From Brevundimonas sp. NIBR11 (GTDB taxonomy: Bacteria; Pseudomonadota; Alphaproteobacteria; Caulobacterales; Caulobacteraceae), in the NCBI RefSeq assembly GCF_027912535.1, contig NZ_CP115465.1, positions 3,080,001 through 3,144,000 on the forward strand: a stretch of 64,000 nucleotides of DNA, in the 5' to 3' direction. A model generated the notes under the pieces. The model was not told the DNA's origin. It did not search any database and saw nothing but the letters and a program-made list of their open reading frames with translations. Both the position numbers and the translations under genes were made by a program. Each line of letters starts with the position of its first letter. Position 1 is the first letter of the stretch. Of this stretch, positions 1-8,080 are shown one piece after another.

Positions 1-1377
1 ACGGCGGCCATCGTCGAGACCGAAGGCCTGACCACGCCCGAAGTGATCGAGCCGGAAGTCCCCGCCGTTCGGCCCGCCGACGACCTGACGCGGCGCGTTT
101 TCGAGGCCGCATCCAGCGCCCTTGTGGTCGTCTCCGCCCACGGCGTCGTCCGCGAGGCCAACGCCCAGGCCCTGGCCCTGTTCGGCCGCGGGCAGGACGT
201 CATCGGCGCCGATTTCGCCGACCAGTTTCTGGGCGAGTCCGAGCGTGTCGAAGGCCGCCAGACACTGCGCGCCGCGATCAACGCCGCGCCCGGTGAGGCC
301 GATTCGATCGTGTCCGGTCAGGGCGGAGCCAACGGCGTGACCTGGCGCATCCTGTCGCTCAGCACCCCGGGTGAGCCCGTCGACGCCCTGCTTCTGGCCG
401 GCGATCCCGTGGCGCAGACGATGGAGATCGAAGCGGAACCTGTCGTTGCGATCGGGGCGCTCGCGGAGCCTGCTATCGACCCGAAAACCGAGGAAACGGA
501 GGACGTCGCCCTGGTCGAGCCGATCGTCGACCTCGCGCCCCAACTCGAGGCCGCCGCCGCGCGCGAGGCTCAGCTGCAGGCGGAACTCGACGCCGCCCGC
601 ACCCAGATCGAAACCGAACGCGCCCAGGCCGAACGGGCGGCGGAGGCCGCACGCGCCGAGGTTCTGTCCCAGGTCGAGACCGGCAATGCGGCCTCGCGTC
701 GTCTGGAGAGAGTGGGCCGCCTGACCGGCGGCGTGGCCCAAGATTTCAACGCCCTGCTCGCGGTCATGACCAGCGCGCTCGACATGATGCTGAAGACCGC
801 CGACGATCCCGCGCGGGTCAGACGTCTGGGTCAGGCGGCCCTGGCCGCCGGCCAGCGCGGCGAGGCCCTGACCCGTCGCCTCTCGGCCTTCTCCCAGGGC
901 GAGGACGCTCATGCCCAGGTGCTGGACGCCGGCGTCATGCTGCGCGCCATGGAAAGCCGTCTGCGAGCCCTGGCGGGACCCGGCGTCGACCTGATGATCG
1001 AGGGACCGTCGGGCGAAGCCCAGGTGCGGGTCGATCCCGTCGGCTTCGAGGGCGCGGTGCAGGCCCTGGTCCGCAATGCGGTCGAGGCCCAGGATGGCGC
1101 CGGATCGGTCGCCGTGCGGCTGGAGGCTCTCGCGGACGGCGGGGCGCGGCTGACGGTGCGCGACACCGGTCCGGGGCTGGACGCGACGACAGCGGCGCGG
1201 GCGATGGAGCCCTTCTTCACCACCCGCGACGGGGCGGCCGGTCTGGGTCTGGCCCAGGTCCATGCCTTCGCCCGCCAGTCGGGCGGCGTCCTGACCCTGA
1301 CCGGCGCGGAAGGCGAGGGCGCGGAGGCGACCCTGACCCTGCCGGCCGCCGGGCAGCGGATTGAAAGCGCGGCCTGA
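1..1377 (+). CDS. PAS/histidine-kinase-like protein, 5' end outside window; phospho-acceptor His replaced by Gln
   Basis: The frame is open to the first base, so the GTG at 43 is probably not the true start. An N-terminal PAS-like region is followed by a Glu/Ala-rich coiled coil (roughly residues 165-225 counted from 43), then an H-box region and an HATPase_c domain. The H-box reads LTGGVAQDFNALL: the normally phosphorylated His is Gln233 (CAA at 739-741) and the usual NN is NA. The ATPase part looks intact, with an N-box (RNAVEAQ), a G1 box (DTGPGL) and a GLGLAQV G2 box. It resembles CckA-type hybrid kinases in its core, but no receiver domain follows. Autophosphorylation at the usual site should be impossible, so it may be a sensor pseudokinase. 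It lies about 690 bp upstream of lpd on the same strand. Confidence 0.8.
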   Translation, partial: TAAIVETEGLTTPEVIEPEVPAVRPADDLTRRVFEAASSALVVVSAHGVVREANAQALALFGRGQDVIGADFADQFLGESERVEGRQTLRAAINAAPGEADSIVSGQGGANGVTWRILSLSTPGEPVDALLLAGDPVAQTMEIEAEPVVAIGALAEPAIDPKTEETEDVALVEPIVDLAPQLEAAAAREAQLQAELDAARTQIETERAQAERAAEAARAEVLSQVETGNAASRRLERVGRLTGGVAQDFNALLAVMTSALDMMLKTADDPARVRRLGQAALAAGQRGEALTRRLSAFSQGEDAHAQVLDAGVMLRAMESRLRALAGPGVDLMIEGPSGEAQVRVDPVGFEGAVQALVRNAVEAQDGAGSVAVRLEALADGGARLTVRDTGPGLDATTAARAMEPFFTTRDGAAGLGLAQVHAFARQSGGVLTLTGAEGEGAEATLTLPAAGQRIESAA

Positions 1378-1439
1378 TCGCTTGGCTTGGCCAAGGGGCA
1401 TGATAGGTTAACGAACGTCGTTTCGTTCGGAGGCTGGAC

Positions 1440-1946
1440 TTGAAGATCCTGCGGTTCGTTCTGGTTCTGGCCGTCATCGGCTATGCGGGCTGGCTGGCCT
1501 GGCCCTTCATTTCCCCCTTCTTCGAGGGCGCCGATCCCTCGGTCGCGACGGAGCGGGCCTCCGCCACGGTCGAGGCCGGCGGCGGCATCCCCCAGGCCGC
1601 GTTATGGATCGGCGCGGTGGTCCTCTATCTGGTCGCGGCCTTCATGCTGGGTTCGGGCAACCCAAGAGCGGCCGTAGCCTACTTCCTCGGCTTCCTCGCC
1701 GACGCCGCCCTGCGTCTTGCCATCGACCGGTCCAGCGGCGGGGGACCGGCCAGCGCCTCGATCCAGGCCGATACCTATGCGGGCGGCGGCGCGATCGCCC
1801 AGCGATCGGCCGAAGCCGTTCCCGCCGGTCTGGCCGTCGACCCGACCTGGCTGATCCTCGGAGTCCTGCTGGTCGTGGGGGTCATCATCGTGGCGGTGTT
1901 GCGACGGAGACGTCGGCAACGACAGGCCGGTCATCTCACCGTCTGA
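1440..1946 (+). CDS. Small multi-pass membrane protein of unknown function
   Basis: 168 aa from a TTG start, chosen because cGGAGG lies 7 bp upstream (1428-1432) and the frame has no better ATG. Hydrophobic segments are at about residues 4-28, 53-75, 77-90 and 137-155, and the C-terminus is short and very basic (RRRRRQRQ). The middle is Ala/Gly-rich and low in complexity. I do not recognise the family. It lies between the kinase-like gene and lpd, with 62 and 115 bp gaps, so a shared transcript is possible. Confidence 0.7.
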   Translation: MKILRFVLVLAVIGYAGWLAWPFISPFFEGADPSVATERASATVEAGGGIPQAALWIGAVVLYLVAAFMLGSGNPRAAVAYFLGFLADAALRLAIDRSSGGGPASASIQADTYAGGGAIAQRSAEAVPAGLAVDPTWLILGVLLVVGVIIVAVLRRRRRQRQAGHLTV

Positions 1947-2061
1947 ACGCCCCTCGCCAGACGAGGCGAGGGTTCCCATATCCGCCGCAGCGGTTGACCG
2001 GAACGGGTCAGGCGCTAGGACAGCGGCCGACTCCCCGTCCGCGACCGATACAGAGGTTTCC

Positions 2062-3486
2062 ATGGCCGACGCCGCCCCCGCCGCAACCGCTTCCTACGAT
2101 GTCGTCGTGATCGGCGGCGGACCCGGCGGCTACAACGCCGCGATCCGGGCCGGGCAGTTGGGGCTGAAGGTCGCCTGCGTCGAGAAGAACGTCACCCTCG
2201 GCGGCACCTGCCTGAACGTCGGCTGCATGCCGTCAAAGGCCCTGCTGCACGCCTCGGAGCTGTTCGAGATCGCCAACAAGGAGTTCGGCACGCTCGGCAT
2301 TGAGGTCGGGACGCCCAAGGTCAACCTGCCGCAGATGATGAAGCAGAAGGCCGAGAGCGTCACCGCCCTGACCAAGGGCATCGAGTTCCTGTTCAAGAAG
2401 AACAAGGCCGACTGGATCAAGGGCGCGGGCAAGATCGTCGGGACCGGCAAGGTCGAGGTGACCGCCGCCGACGGAACCGTCACCACCCTGACGGCCAAGG
2501 ACATCGTCATCGCCACGGGTTCGGAGCCCACCCCCCTGCCGGGCGTGGACTTCGTCGAGGGCAAGATCGTCGATTCCACCGGGGCCCTTTCGCTTCCGGC
2601 CATCCCCAAGAAGCTGATCGTCATCGGCGCGGGCGTGATCGGGCTAGAACTGGGCTCGGTCTGGCGTCGCCTGGGCGCCGAGGTCGTGGTCGTGGAATTC
2701 CTCGACAAGGTCGGCGCTGGCATGGACGCCGAGGTCGCCACAGCCTTCCAGCGCGGCCTGACCAAACAGGGCATGACCTTCAAGATGGGCACGAAGGTCA
2801 CCTCGGCGAAGGCGGCCAAGGACGGCGTGGTCCTGACGCTGGAGCCTGCCGCGGGCGGCGCCGCCGAGACCCTGACCGGCGACGTGGTCCTGGTGGCCAT
2901 TGGCCGTCGCCCCTACACGGCGGGCCTAGGACTGGAATCGGTCGGCATCGAGACCGACAAGCGGGGCTTCCTGGTCAACGACCACCTGAAGACCGGCAAG
3001 GACGGCGTCTGGGTCATCGGCGACGTGACCCACGGGCCGATGCTGGCCCACAAGGCGGAAGAAGAAGCCGTCGCCGTCATCGAATACATCGCCGGCAAGG
3101 CGGGCCATGTCGACTACGACCTGGTCCCCAGCGTCATCTACACTGGACCCGAGGTGGCCTGGGTCGGCAAGACGGAAGAGCAGCTGAAAGCCGCCGGGGT
3201 CGAGTTCAAGAAGGGTAAATTCCCGTTCACCGCCAACTCGCGCGCCAAGATCAACCACGAGACCGAGGGCTTCGTGAAGGTCCTGGCCGATGCGGCGACC
3301 GACAAGGTGTTGGGCGTGCACATCTTCGGCCCGTCCGCGGGCGAACTGATCGCCGAGGCCTGTGTCGCCATGGCCTTCGGCGGCTCGTCGGAGGATATCG
3401 CGCGCACCTGCCACGCCCACCCGACCCGCTCCGAAGCCGTCAAGCAGGCGGCCATGGGCGTCGAGGGCTGGACGATGCAGGCTTAA
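2062..3486 (+). CDS. lpd: Dihydrolipoyl dehydrogenase (E3)
   Basis: 474 aa, full family length. This flavoprotein reoxidises dihydrolipoamide in 2-oxo-acid dehydrogenase complexes using NAD+. Visible signatures are the FAD Rossmann motif GGGPGG at residues 18-23, the redox disulfide in GGTCLNVGC (Cys50 and Cys55), the NAD-binding GAGVIGLE motif near 190, the IGRRP/GDV FAD segments, and the C-terminal HAHPTRSE motif (His453, Glu458) that acts as base in the partner subunit. No E1 or E2 genes are adjacent. The SDR gene starts 2 bp after its stop. Confidence 0.97.
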   Translation: MADAAPAATASYDVVVIGGGPGGYNAAIRAGQLGLKVACVEKNVTLGGTCLNVGCMPSKALLHASELFEIANKEFGTLGIEVGTPKVNLPQMMKQKAESVTALTKGIEFLFKKNKADWIKGAGKIVGTGKVEVTAADGTVTTLTAKDIVIATGSEPTPLPGVDFVEGKIVDSTGALSLPAIPKKLIVIGAGVIGLELGSVWRRLGAEVVVVEFLDKVGAGMDAEVATAFQRGLTKQGMTFKMGTKVTSAKAAKDGVVLTLEPAAGGAAETLTGDVVLVAIGRRPYTAGLGLESVGIETDKRGFLVNDHLKTGKDGVWVIGDVTHGPMLAHKAEEEAVAVIEYIAGKAGHVDYDLVPSVIYTGPEVAWVGKTEEQLKAAGVEFKKGKFPFTANSRAKINHETEGFVKVLADAATDKVLGVHIFGPSAGELIAEACVAMAFGGSSEDIARTCHAHPTRSEAVKQAAMGVEGWTMQA

Positions 3487-3488
3487 GG

Positions 3489-4280
3489 GTGGATCTCCAC
3501 CTCGCCGGCAAGCGCGCCCTGATCTGCGGCGGCTCCAGCGGCCTCGGCCGCGCGGTCGCCGAGGCCCTGGCGGCGGAGGGCGCGCACGTCGCCCTGCTGT
3601 CTCGGGACGCCGCAAAGCTGCAGGTCGTCGCCGACGGCATCAATGCGACGGCGACCGCCAAGGCCGTGATCGTCACCGCCGACCTGGCCGATCACGCCTC
3701 GCTGCTGGCGGCCGTGGATACGGCCGAGGGACTGCTGGGCGGACCAACCGAGATCCTGCTGAACAACACGGGCGGGCCGCCGCCCTCGGGCGTGGCCGGG
3801 CTGGACCCCGAGCTGTGGCGGACGCAGTTCGAGGCCATGGTTCTGTCGGTCTTCCGCCTGACAGACCGGGTCCTCCCGGGCATGAAGGCCGCCGGATGGG
3901 GGCGGATCCTGAACGTGGCGTCCTCCAGCGTGGTCGAGCCGATCGCCAATCTCGGCGTGTCCACGGCGCTGCGGTCCTCGGTCGCCGGCTGGGCCAAGAC
4001 CCTGTCGATCGAGGTCGCGGCCGACGGGATCACCGTCAACACCCTTTTGCCCGGCCGCATCGACACGCCCCGCATCGAAAGCCTCGACAAAGCGACGGCC
4101 GAGCGGCGAGGCGTCACGCCGGCCGAGGCGCGGGCGGAGTCGATCAAGACCATCCCCGTCGGCCGGATCGGCACGACGGAGGAGTTCGGCGCCGTGGCCG
4201 CCTTCCTGGCCAGCCCGAAGGCCGCCTATGTCACCGGCTCCCTGATCCGCATCGACGGCGGGGCGATCCGGGCGATCTAG
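3489..4280 (+). CDS. Atypical short-chain dehydrogenase/reductase without the YxxxK catalytic pair
   Basis: 263 aa, GTG start 2 bp after the lpd stop, so it is likely co-transcribed with lpd. The Rossmann motif is GGSSGLG near residues 11-17, and the NNTGG motif replaces the usual NNAG. Where classical SDRs have YxxxK this protein has VSTALRSS, so neither the catalytic Tyr nor Lys is present. The tail (GRIDTP, GSLIRIDGG) is otherwise normal. This matches the BKR-like SDR subgroup known to lack the full catalytic tetrad. Substrate unknown. Its TAG stop shares the palindrome CTAG (4277-4280) with the convergent protease gene. Confidence 0.88.
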   Translation: MDLHLAGKRALICGGSSGLGRAVAEALAAEGAHVALLSRDAAKLQVVADGINATATAKAVIVTADLADHASLLAAVDTAEGLLGGPTEILLNNTGGPPPSGVAGLDPELWRTQFEAMVLSVFRLTDRVLPGMKAAGWGRILNVASSSVVEPIANLGVSTALRSSVAGWAKTLSIEVAADGITVNTLLPGRIDTPRIESLDKATAERRGVTPAEARAESIKTIPVGRIGTTEEFGAVAAFLASPKAAYVTGSLIRIDGGAIRAI

Positions 4281-5281
4281 ACTCCCAGCCCGGAGGACGC
4301 GCTGCGCGGCCGGAGCGCGCTGAACCCCATGCGGCGCGCACCATAGTCCAGCTGGATCCGGCGGAAGCGGAACAGGATGTCGGCGCCCAGCAACAGCGCC
4401 GGTCGGTCGCTCAGACCCAGGGCGTCGAAGGCGTGCAGGTCTGCGAACAACAGGGACGCGGGCCCCAGGTCATGAGGACCGATCCGCAGGTCGTTCAGAG
4501 CGCCGACCCGGGCGTCGATGGTCTGGCCCGTGACGCCGTAGAGGGGGATGGGTCGGCCCGTGATCCGACCGCCGATGGCCCTCAGCAGGGCCGAGTTGCC
4601 GATCGAATACTGGGCCCCGCTGTCGACGAAGGACTGGACCGGGACGCCGTCCGCCGTGGCATCGGTCAGGATCAGCTGACCGGAGACGTCGACGCGGGCT
4701 CCGATGCCTCCGACAAGGCGCGTCGGGATCACCGAGACGGCGCCCCGGGTGTAGTAGGCCGACCGCGTGTCCGTCATCGTGACCGTGCGGCGGACGAGAT
4801 CCATCGACAGGCGGAACTGCGACAGGACGTCGAGGCCGAGCAGGCCGTCGGCCGCCAGCATCGACCGATCGAACACCGGCAGGATCAGGTTGCGAAAGCG
4901 CCGCCGCCCGAAGCTCATCCGCTCGACCCGGGCCGTTGGCGTGGCCTCGGCCGAGGTGACGCCATGCACCACGACGTTCGGCCCCGGCTCCAGACCCAGG
5001 CTCTCGGCCACGTCGCGCGCGATGGAGGTTCTCTCGGCGCCGGTGTCGATCACGAACAGGAAGGACCGGCCCTGGAGCCGGATGAGGGCGGCCATCCGGG
5101 TCAGGAGATTGGCGGACAGGGCCAGGGCGTCCGGAGGGGGAACAGGAAGGGCCGGCGCGTTCTGGGCCCGGGCCAGACCGGCGCCGAGAGACAGACAGAC
5201 AAGGGCGCCGCCGAGCATCTGCCGACGGTCGAGGCCTTCGCGCCGGGGCTTGTCCCTGGTCTGCGTCGTCCGCTGGATCAT
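4277..5281 (-). CDS. Exported retropepsin-like aspartyl protease with two catalytic motifs
   Basis: 334 aa. The N-terminus carries a twin-arginine-like export signal (RRQMLGGALVCLSLG, residues 19-33, cleavage likely after ARA at about 39). Two aspartyl protease half-domains are on one chain: DTG at residues 79-81 (FVIDTGAERTS) and DSG at 220-222 (FVDSGAQYS), each followed by a hydrophobic psi-loop stretch (GLLGLDVLSQF, LLLGADILFRF). This is the layout of bacterial periplasmic or secreted retroviral-type proteases. The substrate cannot be inferred. It is convergent with the SDR gene, sharing 4 bp. Confidence 0.87.
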   Translation of the reverse strand: MIQRTTQTRDKPRREGLDRRQMLGGALVCLSLGAGLARAQNAPALPVPPPDALALSANLLTRMAALIRLQGRSFLFVIDTGAERTSIARDVAESLGLEPGPNVVVHGVTSAEATPTARVERMSFGRRRFRNLILPVFDRSMLAADGLLGLDVLSQFRLSMDLVRRTVTMTDTRSAYYTRGAVSVIPTRLVGGIGARVDVSGQLILTDATADGVPVQSFVDSGAQYSIGNSALLRAIGGRITGRPIPLYGVTGQTIDARVGALNDLRIGPHDLGPASLLFADLHAFDALGLSDRPALLLGADILFRFRRIQLDYGARRMGFSALRPRSASSGLGV

Positions 5282-5412
5282 GGCCGCCTCCCCGCGGCGT
5301 TTGCCGAAGCCTATGCCCGGGGCGACGTCACGCCAAGGGGCGGCGGGTTACGGATTCGTCATGCCCGTTGCAGCCGGAAGGTGTATGATGGCGGTGTGAA
5401 TGGAGGTTCCCG

Positions 5413-5730
5413 ATGCTGTCGATGCTGCTCCTTCTGGCCGCTGCGCCCCAGTCGGCGATCCCGCCGATGCCGCCCGCCCCGGTCCCGGGCGCGCAAGGGA
5501 CGATGCGGGTCGTGGGCCAGACGCTCCCCGCCTGCGCCCCTGTCACGACGCCGATCAACGACCCGACCACTGGAAATGGGCTTCTCTGGCGCGGAGGACA
5601 GGACAGCGTCGCCCTCTATCGCCTGCTGGAGCGTCGGGTGAACGGCTGTCCGGCGCCGATCATCGTCAACTACCGCGTGCCCGGCTCGAACGCCGTCGGC
5701 CGCGAGGTGGGACCGGCGCCCCGCCGCTAG
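5413..5730 (+). CDS. Small secreted protein of unknown function
   Basis: 105 aa with a short hydrophobic N-terminal signal (MLSMLLLLAAAP) followed by a Pro-rich linker and a compact C-terminal part containing two Cys (CAP, NGCP) that could form a disulfide in the periplasm. GGAGG lies 6 bp before the ATG. I do not recognise the family. Its TAG stop overlaps the xerC stop in a second shared CTAG (5727-5730). Confidence 0.7.
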   Translation: MLSMLLLLAAAPQSAIPPMPPAPVPGAQGTMRVVGQTLPACAPVTTPINDPTTGNGLLWRGGQDSVALYRLLERRVNGCPAPIIVNYRVPGSNAVGREVGPAPRR

Positions 5731-6656
5731 GCGCGCGGATGGGCCGAGGCGTAGACGCCAAGAAGGTGGGCGGCGTCGACGGCGGTGTATTTCTGGGTCG
5801 TCGACAGGCTGGCATGACCCAGCAGTTCCTGAATGCTGCGCAGGTCCGCGCCCGCGCCCAGCAGATGGGTCGCGAAACTGTGCCGTAGGGCATGGGGCGT
5901 GGCGCTGGCGGGCAGGCCGAGGCGGCCGCGCAGCTTCTGGGCCGTCGCCTGCACATGACGGGCGCTGAGCGGGCCGCCACGACGGGCGCGGAACAGGGCG
6001 TCGGTCGGCTCGAGCGGGAAGGGCTGGGCGGCGAGGGCCGCGTCCACCGCCGAGCGGACGGCGGGCAGGACCGGGACGATCCGGGTCTTTCCGCCCTTGC
6101 CGGTGATGCGCAGGCTCTCGGGCAGGGGAGAGTGCCCCCGGGTCAGGCTCAGCGCCTCCGAAATCCGCAGACCGCAGCCGTACAGCAGGCTGAGCACCGC
6201 CGTGTCGCGGAGCGCCTCCCAGGGTTCGGCGTCGGGATCGAGGCCGGGTTCGGCCAGCATGCCCATGGCCTGATCGGCGCTGATCGGTCGGGGCAGGCAC
6301 GGCTTCACGCGCGGTCCGCGCACCAGGGCGAGCTGGGGCGCTGGCGTGTCGCAGCGGCGGTCGAGGAAGACGTGGAAGGTGCGGATCGCCGACAGGGTCT
6401 GGCTGAGCGAGCGGGCGTTCAGGGGGTGGTCGCCGGAGCGACGCTCGGCCAGGTGGGCGCGGAGTTCGGCGGCGGTAATCGTGCAGAGATCGGCCAGGCT
6501 CAGCGGGGCGCCGCGATGCCGTTCGAGGAAGGCGAGGTAGAGGCGGCCGATGTGGCCGTAGGCTTCCAGCGTCCGGGGCGACAGGCGACGTTCGTGCGCC
6601 AGATGCTCGAGCCAGGCGAAGAGGGCTTGGGGCGCGGTCAGTTCAGGATGGGCCAA
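5727..6656 (-). CDS. xerC: Tyrosine recombinase XerC
   Basis: 309 aa. With XerD it resolves chromosome dimers at dif. The N-terminal SAM-like core-binding domain spans residues 5-105. The catalytic domain shows Arg164 (GCGLRISEAL), a Lys in TGKGGK (187-190), His255-x-x-Arg258 (HALRHSFATHLL), His281 (GHASLSTT) and the nucleophile Tyr290 (QKYT). All essential residues are present. The start overlaps the end of the DUF484 gene by 19 bp, so translation is probably coupled. Xer proteins next to DUF484 are a known pairing. No dif-like sequence was seen nearby. Confidence 0.95.
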   Translation of the reverse strand: MAHPELTAPQALFAWLEHLAHERRLSPRTLEAYGHIGRLYLAFLERHRGAPLSLADLCTITAAELRAHLAERRSGDHPLNARSLSQTLSAIRTFHVFLDRRCDTPAPQLALVRGPRVKPCLPRPISADQAMGMLAEPGLDPDAEPWEALRDTAVLSLLYGCGLRISEALSLTRGHSPLPESLRITGKGGKTRIVPVLPAVRSAVDAALAAQPFPLEPTDALFRARRGGPLSARHVQATAQKLRGRLGLPASATPHALRHSFATHLLGAGADLRSIQELLGHASLSTTQKYTAVDAAHLLGVYASAHPRA

Positions 6657-7363
6657 CGTTCCGCCGTGCGTTCGACGACCCGGGCGATGAAGGCCACCAG
6701 TTCGCAGCCCATGCCGGGGGTGAAACCCTCTTCCTCGGAAGAGGCGAAGGCGCAGAGGGCCGGGCGGGCGTCCTCCGCGCGCTCGCCGCCGAGGTGGGGA
6801 GCCATGCGGATGAGGGCGACGGACTTCGCCTGTTCCGTCGCGGGGCCGAACAGGTCGAGGCCGTCGAACATGGGTCCAAGCCAGGTCAGGCCGTGGTCGC
6901 CGAGCAGGCCGTCGACGCCGCCGGTCTCCAGCCCACGCCAGCCGAAAGGCACGCCGCCGGGCTTCTCCAGAGCGATGGCGGCGCCGGCGAGACCGAACCG
7001 GCCCTGCGCCACCGCATCCAGGCGTCGGGCCAGGTCGGAGTGATTGCGCGATTCCATCAGGTCGAGGGCCGCGACATGGGTCTGGGTCTGGGCGGCGAAG
7101 TTCGCGCGGGCGACCGATTCGATACGCTTCCTGGCATCGGCCTCGCGCTCGGCGGCCTCTTCGAGGCGGGTCAAGGCGGCGCGGCCGAACTCGACGACGT
7201 TTCGGCCATGAGGCTTCAGCCCGATCTCTTCCAGCAGCGAGCGGTCGTCGAGCAGGGTCTGGGGGTTGGCCTGCAGCCAGAAGCGGACGTCGGGCCAGTG
7301 GAGATCAGCCATGCCGTGGCCTGGGTCGGCGAACAGGTCTGCGGTCTTGTCCCTGGACGTCAC
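6638..7363 (-). CDS. DUF484 family protein
   Basis: 241 aa. The arrangement fits DUF484: an N-terminal segment with WLQANPQ.LLDD, a helical linker (residues 55-85, Glu/Ala-rich), and a GAF-like C-terminal domain. In many proteobacteria this family is encoded directly upstream of xerC, as here with a 19 bp overlap. Its molecular role is not established; a link with recombination or cell division rests only on gene neighbourhood. The aldolase gene ends 33 bp upstream, suggesting a three-gene transcript. Confidence 0.85.
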   Translation of the reverse strand: MTSRDKTADLFADPGHGMADLHWPDVRFWLQANPQTLLDDRSLLEEIGLKPHGRNVVEFGRAALTRLEEAAEREADARKRIESVARANFAAQTQTHVAALDLMESRNHSDLARRLDAVAQGRFGLAGAAIALEKPGGVPFGWRGLETGGVDGLLGDHGLTWLGPMFDGLDLFGPATEQAKSVALIRMAPHLGGERAEDARPALCAFASSEEEGFTPGMGCELVAFIARVVERTAERWPILN

Positions 7364-7396
7364 GTCGGCGCTCCTCCCGGAACGCCGGGTCGTAAA

Positions 7397-8050
7397 CTAC
7401 AGAATGGACTGGCCGGTCTTGCCCCAATCGGCCAGGAAGGCATCAAGCCCCCTGTCGGTTAACGGGTGCTTGATCAGGGCCTTGAAAGTGTCGGCCGGCA
7501 GGGTGGCGGCGTCCGAACCGGCGAGGGCGGCGGCGGTCACGTGGGCCGGATGGCGCAGGCTGGCGGCGAGAATCTGAGTCTCGAAGCCGTGGATGTCATA
7601 GAGCGCCCGGATCTCTTCCAGCAGCTCCGATCCGACCGCGCCGTGGTCGTCCAGGCGACCGACGAAGGGCGACACGTAGGTGGCGCCGGCCTTGGCGGCC
7701 AGCAGGGCCTGGGCGGCGGAGAAGCACAGGGTGACGTTGGTCTGGACGCCCTTGTCGGCGAAGGCGCGGGCGGCGCGCAGGCCGTCCCAGGTCAGGGGCA
7801 GCTTCACCACGACGTTGGGGGCGATGGCGGCGAGCTTGTCGCCTTCCTTGACCATCGTCTCGAAATCGGTGGCGACGGCCTCGGCGGAGATCGGGCCCTC
7901 GACCAGGGCGCAGATTTCGGCGATGACCTCGGCGATGTTGCGACCCGACTTGGCGATCAGAGACGGATTGGTGGTCACGCCGTCCACCATCCCGGTGGGC
8001 AGCATGTCCTTGATGACGGCGACGTCGGCGGTGTCGAGGAAGAGTTTCAT
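7397..8050 (-). CDS. fsa: Fructose-6-phosphate aldolase / transaldolase-like protein (TalC/FsaA family)
   Basis: 217 aa, the length of the short transaldolase family. It begins [10 protein letters not shown] and has [12 protein letters not shown], the Schiff-base lysine Lys83 in [21 protein letters not shown] and [11 protein letters not shown]. The family performs transaldolase or fructose-6-phosphate aldolase reactions in the cytoplasm, and sequence alone does not decide which. The ATG at 8048-8050 gives the canonical N-terminus; the frame stays open for 1.8 kb further but that part is antisense to priA. Only 30 bp separate it from the divergent priA. Confidence 0.93.
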   Translation of the reverse strand: MKLFLDTADVAVIKDMLPTGMVDGVTTNPSLIAKSGRNIAEVIAEICALVEGPISAEAVATDFETMVKEGDKLAAIAPNVVVKLPLTWDGLRAARAFADKGVQTNVTLCFSAAQALLAAKAGATYVSPFVGRLDDHGAVGSELLEEIRALYDIHGFETQILAASLRHPAHVTAAALAGSDAATLPADTFKALIKHPLTDRGLDAFLADWGKTGQSIL

Positions 8051-8080
8051 GAGGCGGGTTCTAGCTGAGCGGGGGCCTGC

